This document shows, piece after piece, positions 44,933 through 55,835 of a stretch of DNA of 64,000 nt. The notes under the pieces are model-generated. The model was not told the origin of the DNA. It was given only the letters and a program-made list of their open reading frames with translations, and did not search any database. The stretch spans positions 558,001 through 622,000 of the forward strand of contig NC_090126.1 in the NCBI RefSeq assembly GCF_023973825.1. Direction: 5' to 3'. This DNA is from Plasmodium brasilianum (taxonomy: Eukaryota > Apicomplexa > Aconoidasida > Haemosporida > Plasmodiidae). Every line of letters begins with the position of its first letter. Position 1 is the first letter of the stretch. A program made the position numbers and the translations under genes.

Positions 44933-45946
44933 ATGAGAATTTTGAAAATACTTATAATTTTCCTACATCTAATTCGTTCTTATATCATTAAGAAGGTAAT
45001 CAGTAAAAAAAATAAAATTCATGTTAGACCAAAAAAAAAAAAAAAATACGACATGTGCATTATGCAATGTTGTCGTCTATATATATATGTATATACATAT
45101 ATGTGTATATGAATATTTACTTGGGTGAAATATTTCTTTTCCTGTAAAGAATAACGACCGCTTTAAAGAACACAATCAGTGCGATATTGCACAAAAATGC
45201 TACCAGTACACACACGCAAATAATAATGTGCTCTCGAATAATACATATAACTGTGGGCCAAAAATAAAATAAAACAGTTTAAAATATATTTGTCTATTTA
45301 TAATTTTACTTAGCTAAAATGGGAAGAAGAACAATTGCATAAGAAAAGGTTTCAGTTATATAGAACGAGATATTTCCGAAAATTTAAAACAATGCCATAT
45401 GTTAGAGATTCGGGGGAAAATCATATAAAAGAATTAACAAGAGAACGAGTTAGGCTTAGCAAACACACAACAAATTCAATAACACGCGGAGCAAATTTTT
45501 TGTTTATATGCAATTTGGATAATCGCTTATCGTCTAGAGATGTTACCCATTTTTTTAATTATTTTATTGGAATTGACATGTGTATAGCAAGGATAAAAAA
45601 AAACAGATTCACAGGTTTGTTTTAGCACTAAATGATAAACTATTTTGCCTTATTTCATCGCGTTGTTTATGCATTTTTTCTGAATATTTTTCGTTTATCC
45701 TTTTCCCAATTTAGCTTCTCACTTTCGCTCATTTTTACCGCTCCTTTTTCACCCCCCTTTATAGGCAGAAATATAGGACATGGAATTTTAGAATTTAAAA
45801 AGGCAGAAGATGCAACATTAGTTTTGCTAAATTATCAGGGAATCAAGTTGGGGCAAAAAAACATAATTTTAACAGAGGCATTTAAGAATGAACATTTGAA
45901 ACAAAAAAAACACATATGCAATATCATCCAACCTGGAAGGCAATAG
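44933..45946 (+). CDS. RRM-domain RNA-binding protein with an N-terminal signal peptide, three exons (181 aa); probably organelle-targeted
   Basis: Exons 44933-44995 (MRILKILIIFLHLIRSYIIK then K, donor GTAATC), 45314-45614 (acceptor TTACTTAG, donor GTTTGT) and 45765-45946 (acceptor TTTATAG), phases 0 and 1. The split codon gives Gly in RFTG-RNIGHGILEF. Exon 1 is a signal-peptide-like leader on its own exon; exon 2 opens with a basic stretch (HKKRFQLYRTRYFRKFKTM), as in apicoplast transit peptides. One RRM follows: strand 1 NFLFICNLDNRLSSRDVTHF (RNP2 FICNLD) and RNP1-like IGHGILEF, then DATLVLLNYQGIKLGQKNII. It probably binds RNA in the apicoplast, but this rests on the leader. The aromatic residues of RNP1 are partly replaced. 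A further coding-looking segment, 46030-46128, follows the stop. Confidence 0.78.
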
Positions 45947-46250
45947 AAATTATTACATATACAATATATGCGTATGACACAAGCTCCTACATATATTAAA
46001 TATAAAATAACGCAGTAGTTAAAAAACAGAAAAAGATATCACAATTAAAAAAAAAGAAATATGTTCTGAAATATAATGAAATACCGCTTATCAATATTAA
46101 AGATGAGGAAGGTAATCCCAATTCATGAAAAATGATTTATATTTTTAAAACAGTAAGATAAAATATATAACACGACGCAAAAAAAAATAAAAAAAAAAAA
46201 AATTATAAACGAACTGAACTGTAAATAAATAAGAGCTAAGGGAAAAAGCC

Positions 46251-46310
<60 letters not shown>

Positions 46311-46501
46311 TTAGTTACAACATTTTTGTTTTCGTATTTTCCTATTTTTTTTTCGTCATTTTCGAAATATATTCATGCGGATAAAAATTACATATGGATT
46401 CTCATTTATATCAATTTATATATTGCATTTTATTGCATTTTATTTCATTTTATTTTAATTTTTTTTTTTTTTTTTTTTCCGTTTACTCTTTCCCCATTTT
46501 A

Positions 46502-48187
46502 TTAACTTTTCAAAAAATTCAACACAATTTGTAATGCATTACTTAGCTGCTGCGTATAATTCGTTGACACATCAATTTTGTTTAAGGGGATACTGTAATT
46601 TTTTACAAACCTGTTAAAAACCCATCTTCTTTGTCTTTTGGCATATTTATAAGTTTTTCTAATTAAATTATCCTTACATATATTGAATAACTTCTCATCA
46701 TCAATTTTGTTAATTATTTTGTTTTCGATATATGTATCAAATTCTTTATATGCAATACTTTGATATATTCCTTTTCCTAATAATTTTACATCCTTGGTAT
46801 TGTTCATCTCTTTTAATTTTATAGCTTCATCCAAAAGGCCTTTTAAAATCATATCGTTCACTCGTTTTTCAATTTGTTCTTTTAAGATATCATCGTTATT
46901 ATAATCTAAATAAAACAAACAAGGTAAATATCTTGTTTTCTCAATGTTATTGTTTTTGTGATTTTTCATTTTTATTAATTCACTATGTTTTTTATTATAT
47001 GTGTAAAAAATATCAAGACTTCGGCATATTCTTTTTCTATCATTTTTGTGGAGCTGATTAGCTCTTTCTTCATCAACTCTTTTAAGCTCTTCGTGCAATT
47101 CATCATTTGTTTTATGTTCATACTTGTCTTTTACTTTTTCTCCTACTCTCTCACCTGGCAACTGTTCAGCCTTTTCTTCTTCCCTTTTTTCCCTTAAATC
47201 AACGACGGACTCCCATAACAAAGATTCAATATATAGAAGAGTACCCCCTGTTACTATAGCTACCTTTTTATTAATATTAATATTTTTAATAATTGGTATT
47301 GTATAATTAATAAATTTGTGAGCATTAAACTCTTGATTTAATTCACATACATCTAACATATGATGTTTTATATCTCTTTTTTCATCTTCATCTACTTTTG
47401 CAATTCCTACACTAAAATCCTGGTAAACTTGCATAGAATCAGCACTAATAATTTCCCCTTCTATATTATGATTTAATAATTCTTTACATAAGTCGATACT
47501 AAACTTTGTCTTACCACTGCATGTTACGCCTATGACTAAAATTATTTTTTCCTTCTCTTTTCTATTACAACATGATAAAAATAGTGGACTATTTGTCACT
47601 TTATCGTTATCTGTAAGTGTGGGTAAACTAATATCCTTTCGTTTTTCATTAGTATCTGGCGTATTCTCGTTTGTAGCATCTGAATTTGCTGCATATTCAT
47701 CTCTAGACAACTGCATGTTACTCGCTTTGTTTATTCCATTAAGTGCGGCTATATAATTCAAGTTTTTCTCCTTTTCTTCATTTAATTTTATTAGGCCTAC
47801 TTTTATGTTATTAACTTGGGTATCATTCGTCTCGAGCAAGTAATTTTTCACATTGCTACTATTCCTTTTCAAGCAACAGATTTTACTGTATATATATGAT
47901 AATATATACTTACTATCTCTGCACTTTTTAATGAGTTCAGAATTACCACTATTAAAAGTATAATAAAATTCTGATTTAGATTTTTTTGGGTAAAAATAAT
48001 AGGCACTCCTCCTTATAAAACATTTTAAAATGTTCCTGTTTTTGTGTATTACTTTATTATTTATTTTACTTTTTTCTCCTTTAAAAATTACGTTTTGATT
48101 TCTCATAAAAAAACACTCAATACGTATAAAGGCACTGTTCGAAAAAAAGAAGTGTAATAGTATAAATATAAATGCATAACATAACAT
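46502..48187 (-). CDS. MiaA: tRNA dimethylallyltransferase (MiaA type), apicoplast-targeted
   Basis: Transfers the isopentenyl group of DMAPP to N6 of A37 in tRNAs that read UNN codons. Single exon, 561 residues. Residues 1-20 are a signal peptide (MLCYAFIFILLHFFFSNSAF), and ~21-200 is a basic, Asn/Ser-rich transit-like extension. The catalytic domain starts near 215: P-loop GVTCSGKT (220-227), ISADSMQVYQDFSVGIAK (DMAPP and tRNA site), KHHMLDV, then VTGGTLLYIESLLW. A low-complexity Glu/Lys insert follows, then RKRICRSLDIFY and the C-terminal KRQRRWVFNRF. Bacterial MiaA is about 310-320 residues, so the leader and inserts explain the length. Location in the apicoplast, where the MEP pathway makes DMAPP, fits the bipartite leader and what I recall of the P. 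falciparum enzyme. It is convergent with the RRM gene. Confidence 0.93.
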   Translation of the reverse strand: MLCYAFIFILLHFFFSNSAFIRIECFFMRNQNVIFKGEKSKINNKVIHKNRNILKCFIRRSAYYFYPKKSKSEFYYTFNSGNSELIKKCRDSKYILSYIYSKICCLKRNSSNVKNYLLETNDTQVNNIKVGLIKLNEEKEKNLNYIAALNGINKASNMQLSRDEYAANSDATNENTPDTNEKRKDISLPTLTDNDKVTNSPLFLSCCNRKEKEKIILVIGVTCSGKTKFSIDLCKELLNHNIEGEIISADSMQVYQDFSVGIAKVDEDEKRDIKHHMLDVCELNQEFNAHKFINYTIPIIKNININKKVAIVTGGTLLYIESLLWESVVDLREKREEEKAEQLPGERVGEKVKDKYEHKTNDELHEELKRVDEERANQLHKNDRKRICRSLDIFYTYNKKHSELIKMKNHKNNNIEKTRYLPCLFYLDYNNDDILKEQIEKRVNDMILKGLLDEAIKLKEMNNTKDVKLLGKGIYQSIAYKEFDTYIENKIINKIDDEKLFNICKDNLIRKTYKYAKRQRRWVFNRFVKNYSIPLNKIDVSTNYTQQLSNALQIVLNFLKS

Positions 48188-48991
48188 CTATAAGTGATTC
48201 GATGTTACATATTTTTGATGCTGTGGTAGAGTAAATTTGTGAATTAGTTTGGTACAATTGAATATATAAAACATGGTACTTGGTTTTACGGGAAAAAAGA
48301 AGATCTAATAGTGAAACAAAAAGCATACACATATACATGAACAGGTAAACACACGCATATTCACATGTACGTAGATCTATAAATTCGTACATATATACAT
48401 GTACATACGCATGTTTTAATGTAACGTATACATGAATTCGTCCACACGTCAGCCCTTGAAATATTCCCTGAGAACACGTGCCCCCATTTAAAATTACTTC
48501 TCAATTTTTTTATATATTAATTTCATTCTCAAAAAAAAAAAAAAACCATCATACAAATTCAATTACGTAACAAGTATAAAAATTACTACTAAAATTTTTA
48601 TGCTGGTAGTTTGTATGTTATACCCGCATATATACTTATATAAAATTTCTTTATGAGAAGTTTTTTTTTTTTTTTTTAAATGTTTCATAAAGATATTTCT
48701 ATATACTAAAAATCGTGAAAATTAAAACATTGCTTTCATATTGAATATAAAAACAATTCTATATTTCAAATTAAATCCTTTAATAACGTTCAACAAATAA
48801 AACTGTGAAGTGTCCTTCATACTTTTTTAAACAACGTAGGAACGTGCTCATGAATATATATATATATATATAAATATTTGAGAAAAAAAAAAAAAGAAAA
48901 AAAAGATTAAAAAAAAAAAAAAAAACTGAACAGTTCAGCAAGTAAAAAAAGCAAGGAATATATTAAAAAGATTACACTTTAATCTTCACAC
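48188..48991. other. Intergenic region
   Basis: 5' flank of MiaA and 3' flank of the ten-exon secreted gene. Contains ACATATACATG-type tracts and A/T runs. No supported gene. Confidence 0.6.
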
Positions 48992-51716
48992 TTAATAAAT
49001 CATTTTCATAGATTCTATTTTCATAGTTTCTACAATAGGTGAATATTGCGCTATAACTTTGGAGATAGAAAAATGTAGAGCATCTTTTATTATTTCGCTT
49101 TGCACTTTTAGTAACTTCATTTGCAAATCTAAAATTTTTTGTCGCTCTAATTTTTCAGTGATATCCCGTCTCCTTTGCATTTGCATTACGAGTTCGTCAA
49201 TGGTTGGATAGCTGCCATTTTAAAAAAAAAAACAAAAATAAAATAAAATAAATAAATAAATAAATAAATATAAATATATATATATAACAGTTAAGTTAAA
49301 TAAGTAAATCCAACGTACATGTGTATATGATTTTTGTATTTGTGTATTCATCTGCATTTGTATCACTATGTTTATTTTCAAATTACCCGTAATCTGTTTG
49401 GCTTATTTTTACGTTCAATATGTTCCCAGTATCTTCGTATTCTCCCTCCTCTAAAAAGGACGATTGCCTTTGAAAATTTTCCTAACAAAAAGGAAAAAAT
49501 ATATTAATTGGCAAATAGTCTAAAAGTTAGAAAAATATAAAATGCGAGAAATATATGTGGTAAAGCACAAAATGTAAAGTACTTTTATTTTCTGCTTTTC
49601 TTCTCGTTGACCCAGTTCCTTCAGTTCCTTTTTTAAAGTTCTATGCAACACCTTTATGTAACAGAAAAAGCAAAAAAATGTTAGCGCGTGTACATATATA
49701 TCTATATTTGTGTATCTATATATATGCATTCCGAAAAGTAAGAATGTAAGATAACAAGCTCCATTAACATATGAGTAGAGATAACCTTTTTGTCAACTAA
49801 GAAAGGGTTTAGTTGTAATTGTATTTGTTTTTGTAACTCTAGAATAGTTATGTCCGTCAAAATTCCTAGTTCTGATATAGCAGTTTCAAACATCTGGATG
49901 TGCATAAAAAAGGAAAAAAAAAAAGAGCTTTTAAAATATCATTTTCAAACCATCTTCCTCATGTGTATATACCAGCGTATTTCTTATGTATATATATGTG
50001 TGTTTACAAGTGATAATATATGTATAACTTTATATACATTTTGAGCATTTCCATTCATAAAAGAAACATAGTTTATTACCGTTACTTCTTCATCTGTCCT
50101 GTATTGCTCTATTTCTTCAATTTTTTCTTTTATGTCCACACTAGGTTCACTTATCTCAGATAACTACAAAATTTCAAATTTAGAAAATATAATTGTAAGG
50201 TCTTAACATATTTAAATTTTTGTTTTGTTATTATATTTTCAACTTTTTCTCTTTTTTAACAATACATAATTTTCAGTCACATTTTTCGTGCCCTTATTAA
50301 TGTAATATGGGGTACTACCCAAATATATATACGTATGTACAAACATATACAAATATATATATATATAAACTAAATAAACATAAATGAATATGCGTAATTA
50401 TACCAATGTCTTTATTTGCTTATTTTCTTACTGATATTTTAACAGAGGGAATAGTATTATTTACATAGTTCTGTTGCAGAAATGATGTATGATTTCTAAG
50501 TTCCGGTGGTGGTAATGGGCCACTTTTGGCCTGATTATTTTTTTGATAATTTTTTAATTCTTTTTCCCCTTCTTCGGAATCTTTAACTTTTCTTAAATTT
50601 TCCTTTTTTAATGTTTTAACAGAATTAGAAATAACTGAACCTAGTATATTTGGATCATTAAAAATGCTTAACAATTTTTCAACTGTGTCTTGTATTTTTA
50701 TTTTCGAACTCGATAAGGATTTATTATATTCATCTTCTAATTTTTGCATCATCCCCTATATATTTTGTTTTACAAGTATTTTCAATTTTTTCTTTTATCA
50801 TTATTTATATAAACACATTTTAATAATGCGCAATAATGTATGTGTTTTCCTTTTTCTCATCTTTTTCATTTTACTTCATTTCTTTTTCTTTCTTTCTTTC
50901 TATTTTATTTATTTTATATTTTTTTTTTTTTTTATTTTGTTACCTCTTCCAATTTGAGCCTAGCAGATTCTAGAAGCTTAATTTCTGCTGAAACTTGTGG
51001 TAAAGGCTGCATTAAAAAAAAAGTTATACATCTAATTTAGGAAAAAAAGAAAAAAAAAAAATTATATTAATTTATAAAAATAATTGTGTCTGCTGATTGA
51101 GAGAAGGGCAATTTTACCCTTTTTCTAAGTGTTATTCTTTCACTATTTAAAACATCATAATTTGTGTTTTTCAAACGAAGGTACACATATACATGTGCAT
51201 ATATTTATATGTAGTGAGGCAAAACGATTTCGTTTCATTTAATCGCGTATATTCCGCTATTCTTTTTTAATTCTTATCGTTTTCCCTTCATTTCTTTTTA
51301 GAGTTACTATTGTTATTGCTGTTATCGTTATTGTTACTTCAACTCTTTTTGTATTAGGTTTTGTTATATATATTTTTTTTTTCTTAACATTTTCCGGGGG
51401 ACTTAGTTTAACTTCTATAGATGGTAGTGACTTCGAATTATACTCATAATCTGTCGACCAACCGGTGTTTTCCTAAAAATCAGAATAACTCAAAATAGGA
51501 TTTAACAAATAGGGTGGAAATACAACAAAGAAATAGAAAGCATATTAGTTAAATGTTCAGGTAGTTATGTTAAACTTTTATATTATTTTATGTTATTATT
51601 ATTATTTTTTTTTTCTTCTCTTTTCTTATATATCGCACTTCATCGGATAGTATTATCGTAAGAGCGCAAGAAGCTAGAACAACACAACATAAAAAGAAAT
51701 TTAATCTGAACAACAT
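48992..51716 (-). CDS. Secreted coiled-coil protein with about ten exons, unknown function (at least ~374 aa)
   Basis: Exon 1, 51639-51716, encodes a signal peptide (MLFRLNFFLCCVVLASCALT). Further exons: from 51472 down to at least 51389 (ENTGWSTDYEYNSKSLPSIE; the frame stays open to about 51255), 50944-51006, 50432-50755 (108 codons, ends SVKIS|GTAAGA), 50080-50163, 49786-49893, 49583-49651, 49387-49481 and 48992-49211. From 51006 downward every phase fits (0 until the last intron, then 2). A coding-looking stretch at 51100-51185 (LKNTNYDVLNSERITLRKR) lies between exons 2 and 3 but I could not join it. After the leader the protein is mostly helical: KLLESARLKLEE, DIKEKIEEIEQYRTDEEV, ILELQKQIQLQLNPFLVDKK, TLKKELKELGQREEKQ, EKLERQKILDLQMKLLKV. 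No cysteine motif or second membrane segment. Secretory-pathway delivery is inferred from the leader; the family is not recognised. Confidence 0.78.
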
Positions 51717-52701
51717 TTTTTTTTTTTTTTTTATTATTGATATAAATTAATTGCAAAGTTGTATAAAAGCTATTAATTTTGCTCTATATTTTCTAACGAG
51801 ACGTGCGTATATGCATAAATATACAATTACAAATAGTTTTCTTTTCCTTATTATATGTGTATAATTTTGTGAACAGTTAAGAGAAAAAAATAAAAGAAAA
51901 ATTAGTTCATATCATAATGACAAATAATTGCATACAAGTGGAAAAAAGTAAAAAACAAAAAAATATATAGACATAAATATTAATATATAAAAATGAGGAA
52001 CATAAGAATAAGACATACATGTACATACACTTAAAAAATTGTTATTGTGAAAATAAGTTCTAAATATAAAAAAATAAAAAAAGCTACAATAATTCATCCT
52101 ACATATTTAGTTAACAAGTATTTAAGAAATAATAAGTTACATTCTCATTGCCATTTTCACTATTTCATCATATTATATATTTCGCTTTATAAAGATAAAA
52201 ATATAGAATCAAAAAATCAAGCAGCGACAAAAAACATCTTTTTCGTTTTTCATATTTATCTTTATAAAGGAATATTTAAACTCCTAAAAAAAAAAAAAAA
52301 AAAAAAAAATTTCCTAAAATAGTTAATTTACAATCTTGATCAGTGCGTCATTTATGCTGCAATAATTTTTTCTTTATAAAGGATTATAATAATAACTGAA
52401 TAAAATTAACGTATTCCATTTATAAATTAATAAAAAATATATACTTACAGTTGTCGAATTTGCACTTTATTAGGACAATTTTTATGTATAAAGATCTAAC
52501 AAAGGTGTATTCATTTTTTTAGACGTTTACATATGTGATGAGATATTCCTTTATTATTTTTTTTTATTTTATGTTTGTTAAATATGATACAGTTGTCTAT
52601 AACTGTTTATGCACGTGTTTTTAATATTTTTTTTTTTTTCATTTTTCTTGTGTTTATTGGATATTCTATTAAATTTTAAAAAAAATTTTAAGAATAACAT
52701 G
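51717..52701. other. Intergenic region
   Basis: 5' flank of the secreted coiled-coil gene and 3' flank of the acidic gene. Dominated by AT-rich noise with runs near 51718 and 52287. A plus-strand open frame at 52047-52322 has only Lys/Ile/Tyr/His codons and no start context I trust. Confidence 0.55.
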
Positions 52702-55296
52702 TTAACTGCTCTTATCACTTTCGTTCTCGCTTCCTGTCTCTCCTCCACTCTCGCTTTTGTCCTCACTTTCACTTTCGCTTTCGTTCTCTGTTTCTTCCTC
52801 ACTTATATCTTCCTTCTCGCTTTCGTCTACTTTTTCTTTTTCATCTCCATCTTGAACTGAGTCATCTGTACTGGACTTACGTCTGTCTTTGTCACTTTCC
52901 TCTTCTTTATCTGTCTTATCACTTTTTCTCTCTTTAACAGCATTGTCGTATCGATTACTTTCATCTTTTTCAACCTTCTTACCACGAGTATTATCATCTT
53001 CGTAATTTACACTTCCACCACTTCCACTTCCTCGTTCGCTTTTTCCACTCTTGCTTTCATTACTGTCGTTATCGTCACTGCTGCTTTCATCACTATCACT
53101 TTTACTGCTATCACTTTTACCGCTATCAATTTTACCACTGTCGTTTTCATCATCTTCATCACTTACGTTCTCATTTTCACTTTTGTCTTCACACTCCTTT
53201 GCATAAATCTCATTATCTTCTTTATTATCAACACTTTTTTGAATATTTTCTTTTTGTTTTATTTTAATTGAACTTTTATTTATATCCTTCACATTCACAT
53301 CCTTCGTAGAAGTTTTATTATTTACATAATATGTATTATTGTTAATTATAGTCATTTCGGTTTCGTCTTTTATATCATTTTCTTTTTGATTTATAGTATT
53401 ATTTTCTTCAAATTTATTTATATCCTTTTCTGCCATTATACTATATTTATCTTCTACTGATGAGCCTGTCACTTCATGAATGCTTTTCTTTAATTTATTT
53501 TTTTGACAATTTAATTCAATTGAATGTTTTTCATTAGTATGACTAATTTCTGCGCCAGCTATATTTCTTATGGACGTATTTCTTTTACAGGGATTTTCAC
53601 TATTCTTATTATTCTTATTATTATTATTATTATTATCATTTTTATTATCATTTTTATTATCATTTTTATTATCATCCTTTTTTATTGTACTCTCATGAAG
53701 AGAGTTATAAAGTGTGTCTAATTTATTATCAGCATAGTACCTCTTTAAGCTATTCTTTACGTGATTATAAAAATCATCATATTCTAATAAGCATTCCATA
53801 ACTTTATTTACTAGTATGATATATTCTAAATTCTTTTTACTTATTTTGTCTTTCAAGATAAGAAAATTTTCTTCTGTTTCTTTTAAAATACCTTCTTTTC
53901 CCCCTTGCTTTTTCCTCACGTCTACTTCATCTATCTCAATTTCCTTCACTCCATTCGTTTCTTCCTCTACATCTACCTCTTTCTCTACATCTACCTCTTT
54001 CTCTTCATCTACCTCTTTCTCTTCATCTACCTCTTTCTCTTCATCTACCTCTTTCTCTTCATCTACCTCTTTCTCTTCATCTATCTCGTTCTCTTCATCT
54101 ACTTCTACTTCATTTTCTTCTTCTGTCTCTTCTATGAGGTCGTCGATCTTATCATCACCAGCACCCTCTGCTTCTTCTATAACATTTTTCTCCTCTTCCT
54201 TTATCACTTCTATATCTGCATTATCTTTTTCAATTATTTCATCATCACCTTCCATTTCTTCTTCCTCTTCTTCACCAACTTCTTTAATCTCTATCACTTC
54301 TTCTTCCACTTCGTCCTCTTCTTCCACTTCTTCTTCTTCTTCCACTTCGTCCTCTTCTTCCACTTCTTCTTCTTCGTCCACTTCGTCCTCTTCTTCCACT
54401 TCTTCTTCTTCGTCCACTTCGTCCTCTTCTTCCACTTCTTCTTCTTCGTCCACTTCGTCCTCTTCTTCCACTTCTTCTTCTTCGTCCACTTCGTCCTCTT
54501 CTTCCACTTCTTCTTCTTCTTCCACTTCGTCCTCTTCTTCCACTTCTTCTTCTTCCTCTTCTGCACCATCCTCTGCTTCCTCTTCCTCTTCTGCACCTTC
54601 CTCTTCTGCACCATCCTCTGCTTCCTCTTCCCCTTCTGCACCTTCCTCTTCTTCTCCCTCTTCTTCTTCTTCCTCTTCTGCACCTTCCTCTTCTTCTCCC
54701 TCTTCTTCTTCTTCTTCCTCTTCTGCACCTTCCTCTTCTTCTTCTTCCCCTTCTTCTTCTTCCCCTTCTTGTTCCATTTGTTCTTCCTGACCATCCCCAG
54801 AACTATCGGAAGAACAGTAAATTTTCTTTTTCCTAATTTTACCAGCTACCCCGCTCATTTTGCTTTTGGCGTACATATTTTGCATTAAATTAAAAGGAAT
54901 GTTTTGCCTTTTAGTTTTATCGAAATCGATTGTTTTATGTATATCATATTTCCTATAAATTTCACTCTGCAGATGACCTTTTCTTTTTTTCAAGTGTTTC
55001 TTATCTACACTTGTATAATTAATTTCCTTACCCCTTTTTTCTTGTATGTCTTTTAATTTGGTATTTTCTTTTTTAGAATATATGAAATCATCTAACTTTT
55101 TATTAACAATATACTTTTTTGCAGGTGTTACTTTTTTCGATGATTGTTCCTTTTTTTTTTTGTCTCTTAAAAAAATAGTTTTCAAAATATTTGTTGCGTC
55201 TACATATTTATATTCATTTTTAAATATAAACTTTTTTACGTTATTTGCTATTACTGTTTCTTCTTCATCTTTTTTTTTTTTATCGTACTTTTTCAT
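52702..55296 (-). CDS. Highly acidic Glu/Asp-repeat protein of unknown function (864 aa)
   Basis: Single exon. The N-terminal ~150 residues are basic and look conserved (KKFIFKNEYKYVDATNILKT, YDIHKTIDFDKTKRQNIPFN). Then comes a tract of over 250 residues of Glu/Asp with Gly, Ala and Val, including EEVEEEDEVDEE units (about 54290-54560) and EVDEEK units. A small folded-looking island, ILKDKISKKNLEYIILVNKV followed by ECLLEYDDFYNHVKNSLKRY, sits in the middle. The C-terminal third is Ser/Asp/Lys/Glu-rich (SGKSDSSKSDSDESSSDD). No signal peptide or membrane segment; composition suggests a nuclear or nucleolar chaperone-like or scaffold role, which is inference. The repeat keeps plus-strand Ser/Thr and Phe/His frames open; these are shadows. 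Confidence 0.85.
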   Translation of the reverse strand: MKKYDKKKKDEEETVIANNVKKFIFKNEYKYVDATNILKTIFLRDKKKKEQSSKKVTPAKKYIVNKKLDDFIYSKKENTKLKDIQEKRGKEINYTSVDKKHLKKRKGHLQSEIYRKYDIHKTIDFDKTKRQNIPFNLMQNMYAKSKMSGVAGKIRKKKIYCSSDSSGDGQEEQMEQEGEEEEGEEEEEEGAEEEEEEEEGEEEEGAEEEEEEEGEEEEGAEGEEEAEDGAEEEGAEEEEEAEDGAEEEEEEVEEEDEVEEEEEVEEEDEVDEEEEVEEEDEVDEEEEVEEEDEVDEEEEVEEEDEVDEEEEVEEEDEVEEEEEVEEEDEVEEEVIEIKEVGEEEEEEMEGDDEIIEKDNADIEVIKEEEKNVIEEAEGAGDDKIDDLIEETEEENEVEVDEENEIDEEKEVDEEKEVDEEKEVDEEKEVDEEKEVDVEKEVDVEEETNGVKEIEIDEVDVRKKQGGKEGILKETEENFLILKDKISKKNLEYIILVNKVMECLLEYDDFYNHVKNSLKRYYADNKLDTLYNSLHESTIKKDDNKNDNKNDNKNDNNNNNNKNNKNSENPCKRNTSIRNIAGAEISHTNEKHSIELNCQKNKLKKSIHEVTGSSVEDKYSIMAEKDINKFEENNTINQKENDIKDETEMTIINNNTYYVNNKTSTKDVNVKDINKSSIKIKQKENIQKSVDNKEDNEIYAKECEDKSENENVSDEDDENDSGKIDSGKSDSSKSDSDESSSDDNDSNESKSGKSERGSGSGGSVNYEDDNTRGKKVEKDESNRYDNAVKERKSDKTDKEEESDKDRRKSSTDDSVQDGDEKEKVDESEKEDISEEETENESESESEDKSESGGETGSENESDKSS
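54290..54770 (-). repeat. Glu/Asp-coding tandem repeats
   Basis: 36-base units in the lower half encode EEVEEEDEVDEE-type blocks and shorter EEEEGAEEE units in the upper half. The tract is nearly pure purine on the coding strand, and every frame is open on both strands. Confidence 0.9.
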
Positions 55297-55835
55297 TATT
55301 TAAAATAGTGAATTAATAAAGCAAAGGAAAAGCACTATTAGTAATTCCTTGAAGAGTATCATAATAAGGATGCCAAAAAAAAAAAAAAAAATTACCGATA
55401 CGTCAAATTAGCTAAGTAGATTTTTTAAAAATAATTAAATAAAATTTTCAAAAAATTAATATCTAGTATAACAAATTTTGAACATAAAAAAATTCGGGAG
55501 ATGTTTTTTTGGTAAAACAACAAAAAAAAAAAAAAAAAAATATGAAGAAATAGGTGTAAATAAGGAAAATTATCAATAAGAGTTTACACTATACGACTCT
55601 ATATTAACCAAACACAAATAAATAAATATTAGAGAATATATATACAAACATATATATATACATATATATACGTATATATTTATATATATTCACACAATTT
55701 ATGTGGATATTCACACAATTTATGTGGAAAAAAAAAAAAAAGACGAGACAGTAATACGCACATAACTCCAACAAAGCTAAAATGAACACCTAATTATCTA
55801 TATACCATAAATGCACACATTACGAGAAGAAAAAA

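Noticed and set aside
45145..45272. Segment in intron 1 of the RRM gene reading NDRFKEHNQCDIAQKCYQYT
   Set aside because: Coding-like, but it ends in a stop without a donor in frame, whereas exons 1 and 2 join directly in phase.
53816..54888. Plus-strand Ser/Thr-rich and Phe/His-rich frames longer than 300 codons
   Set aside because: Antisense shadows of the Glu/Asp repeat gene; no independent start context, and composition is fully explained by the repeat.
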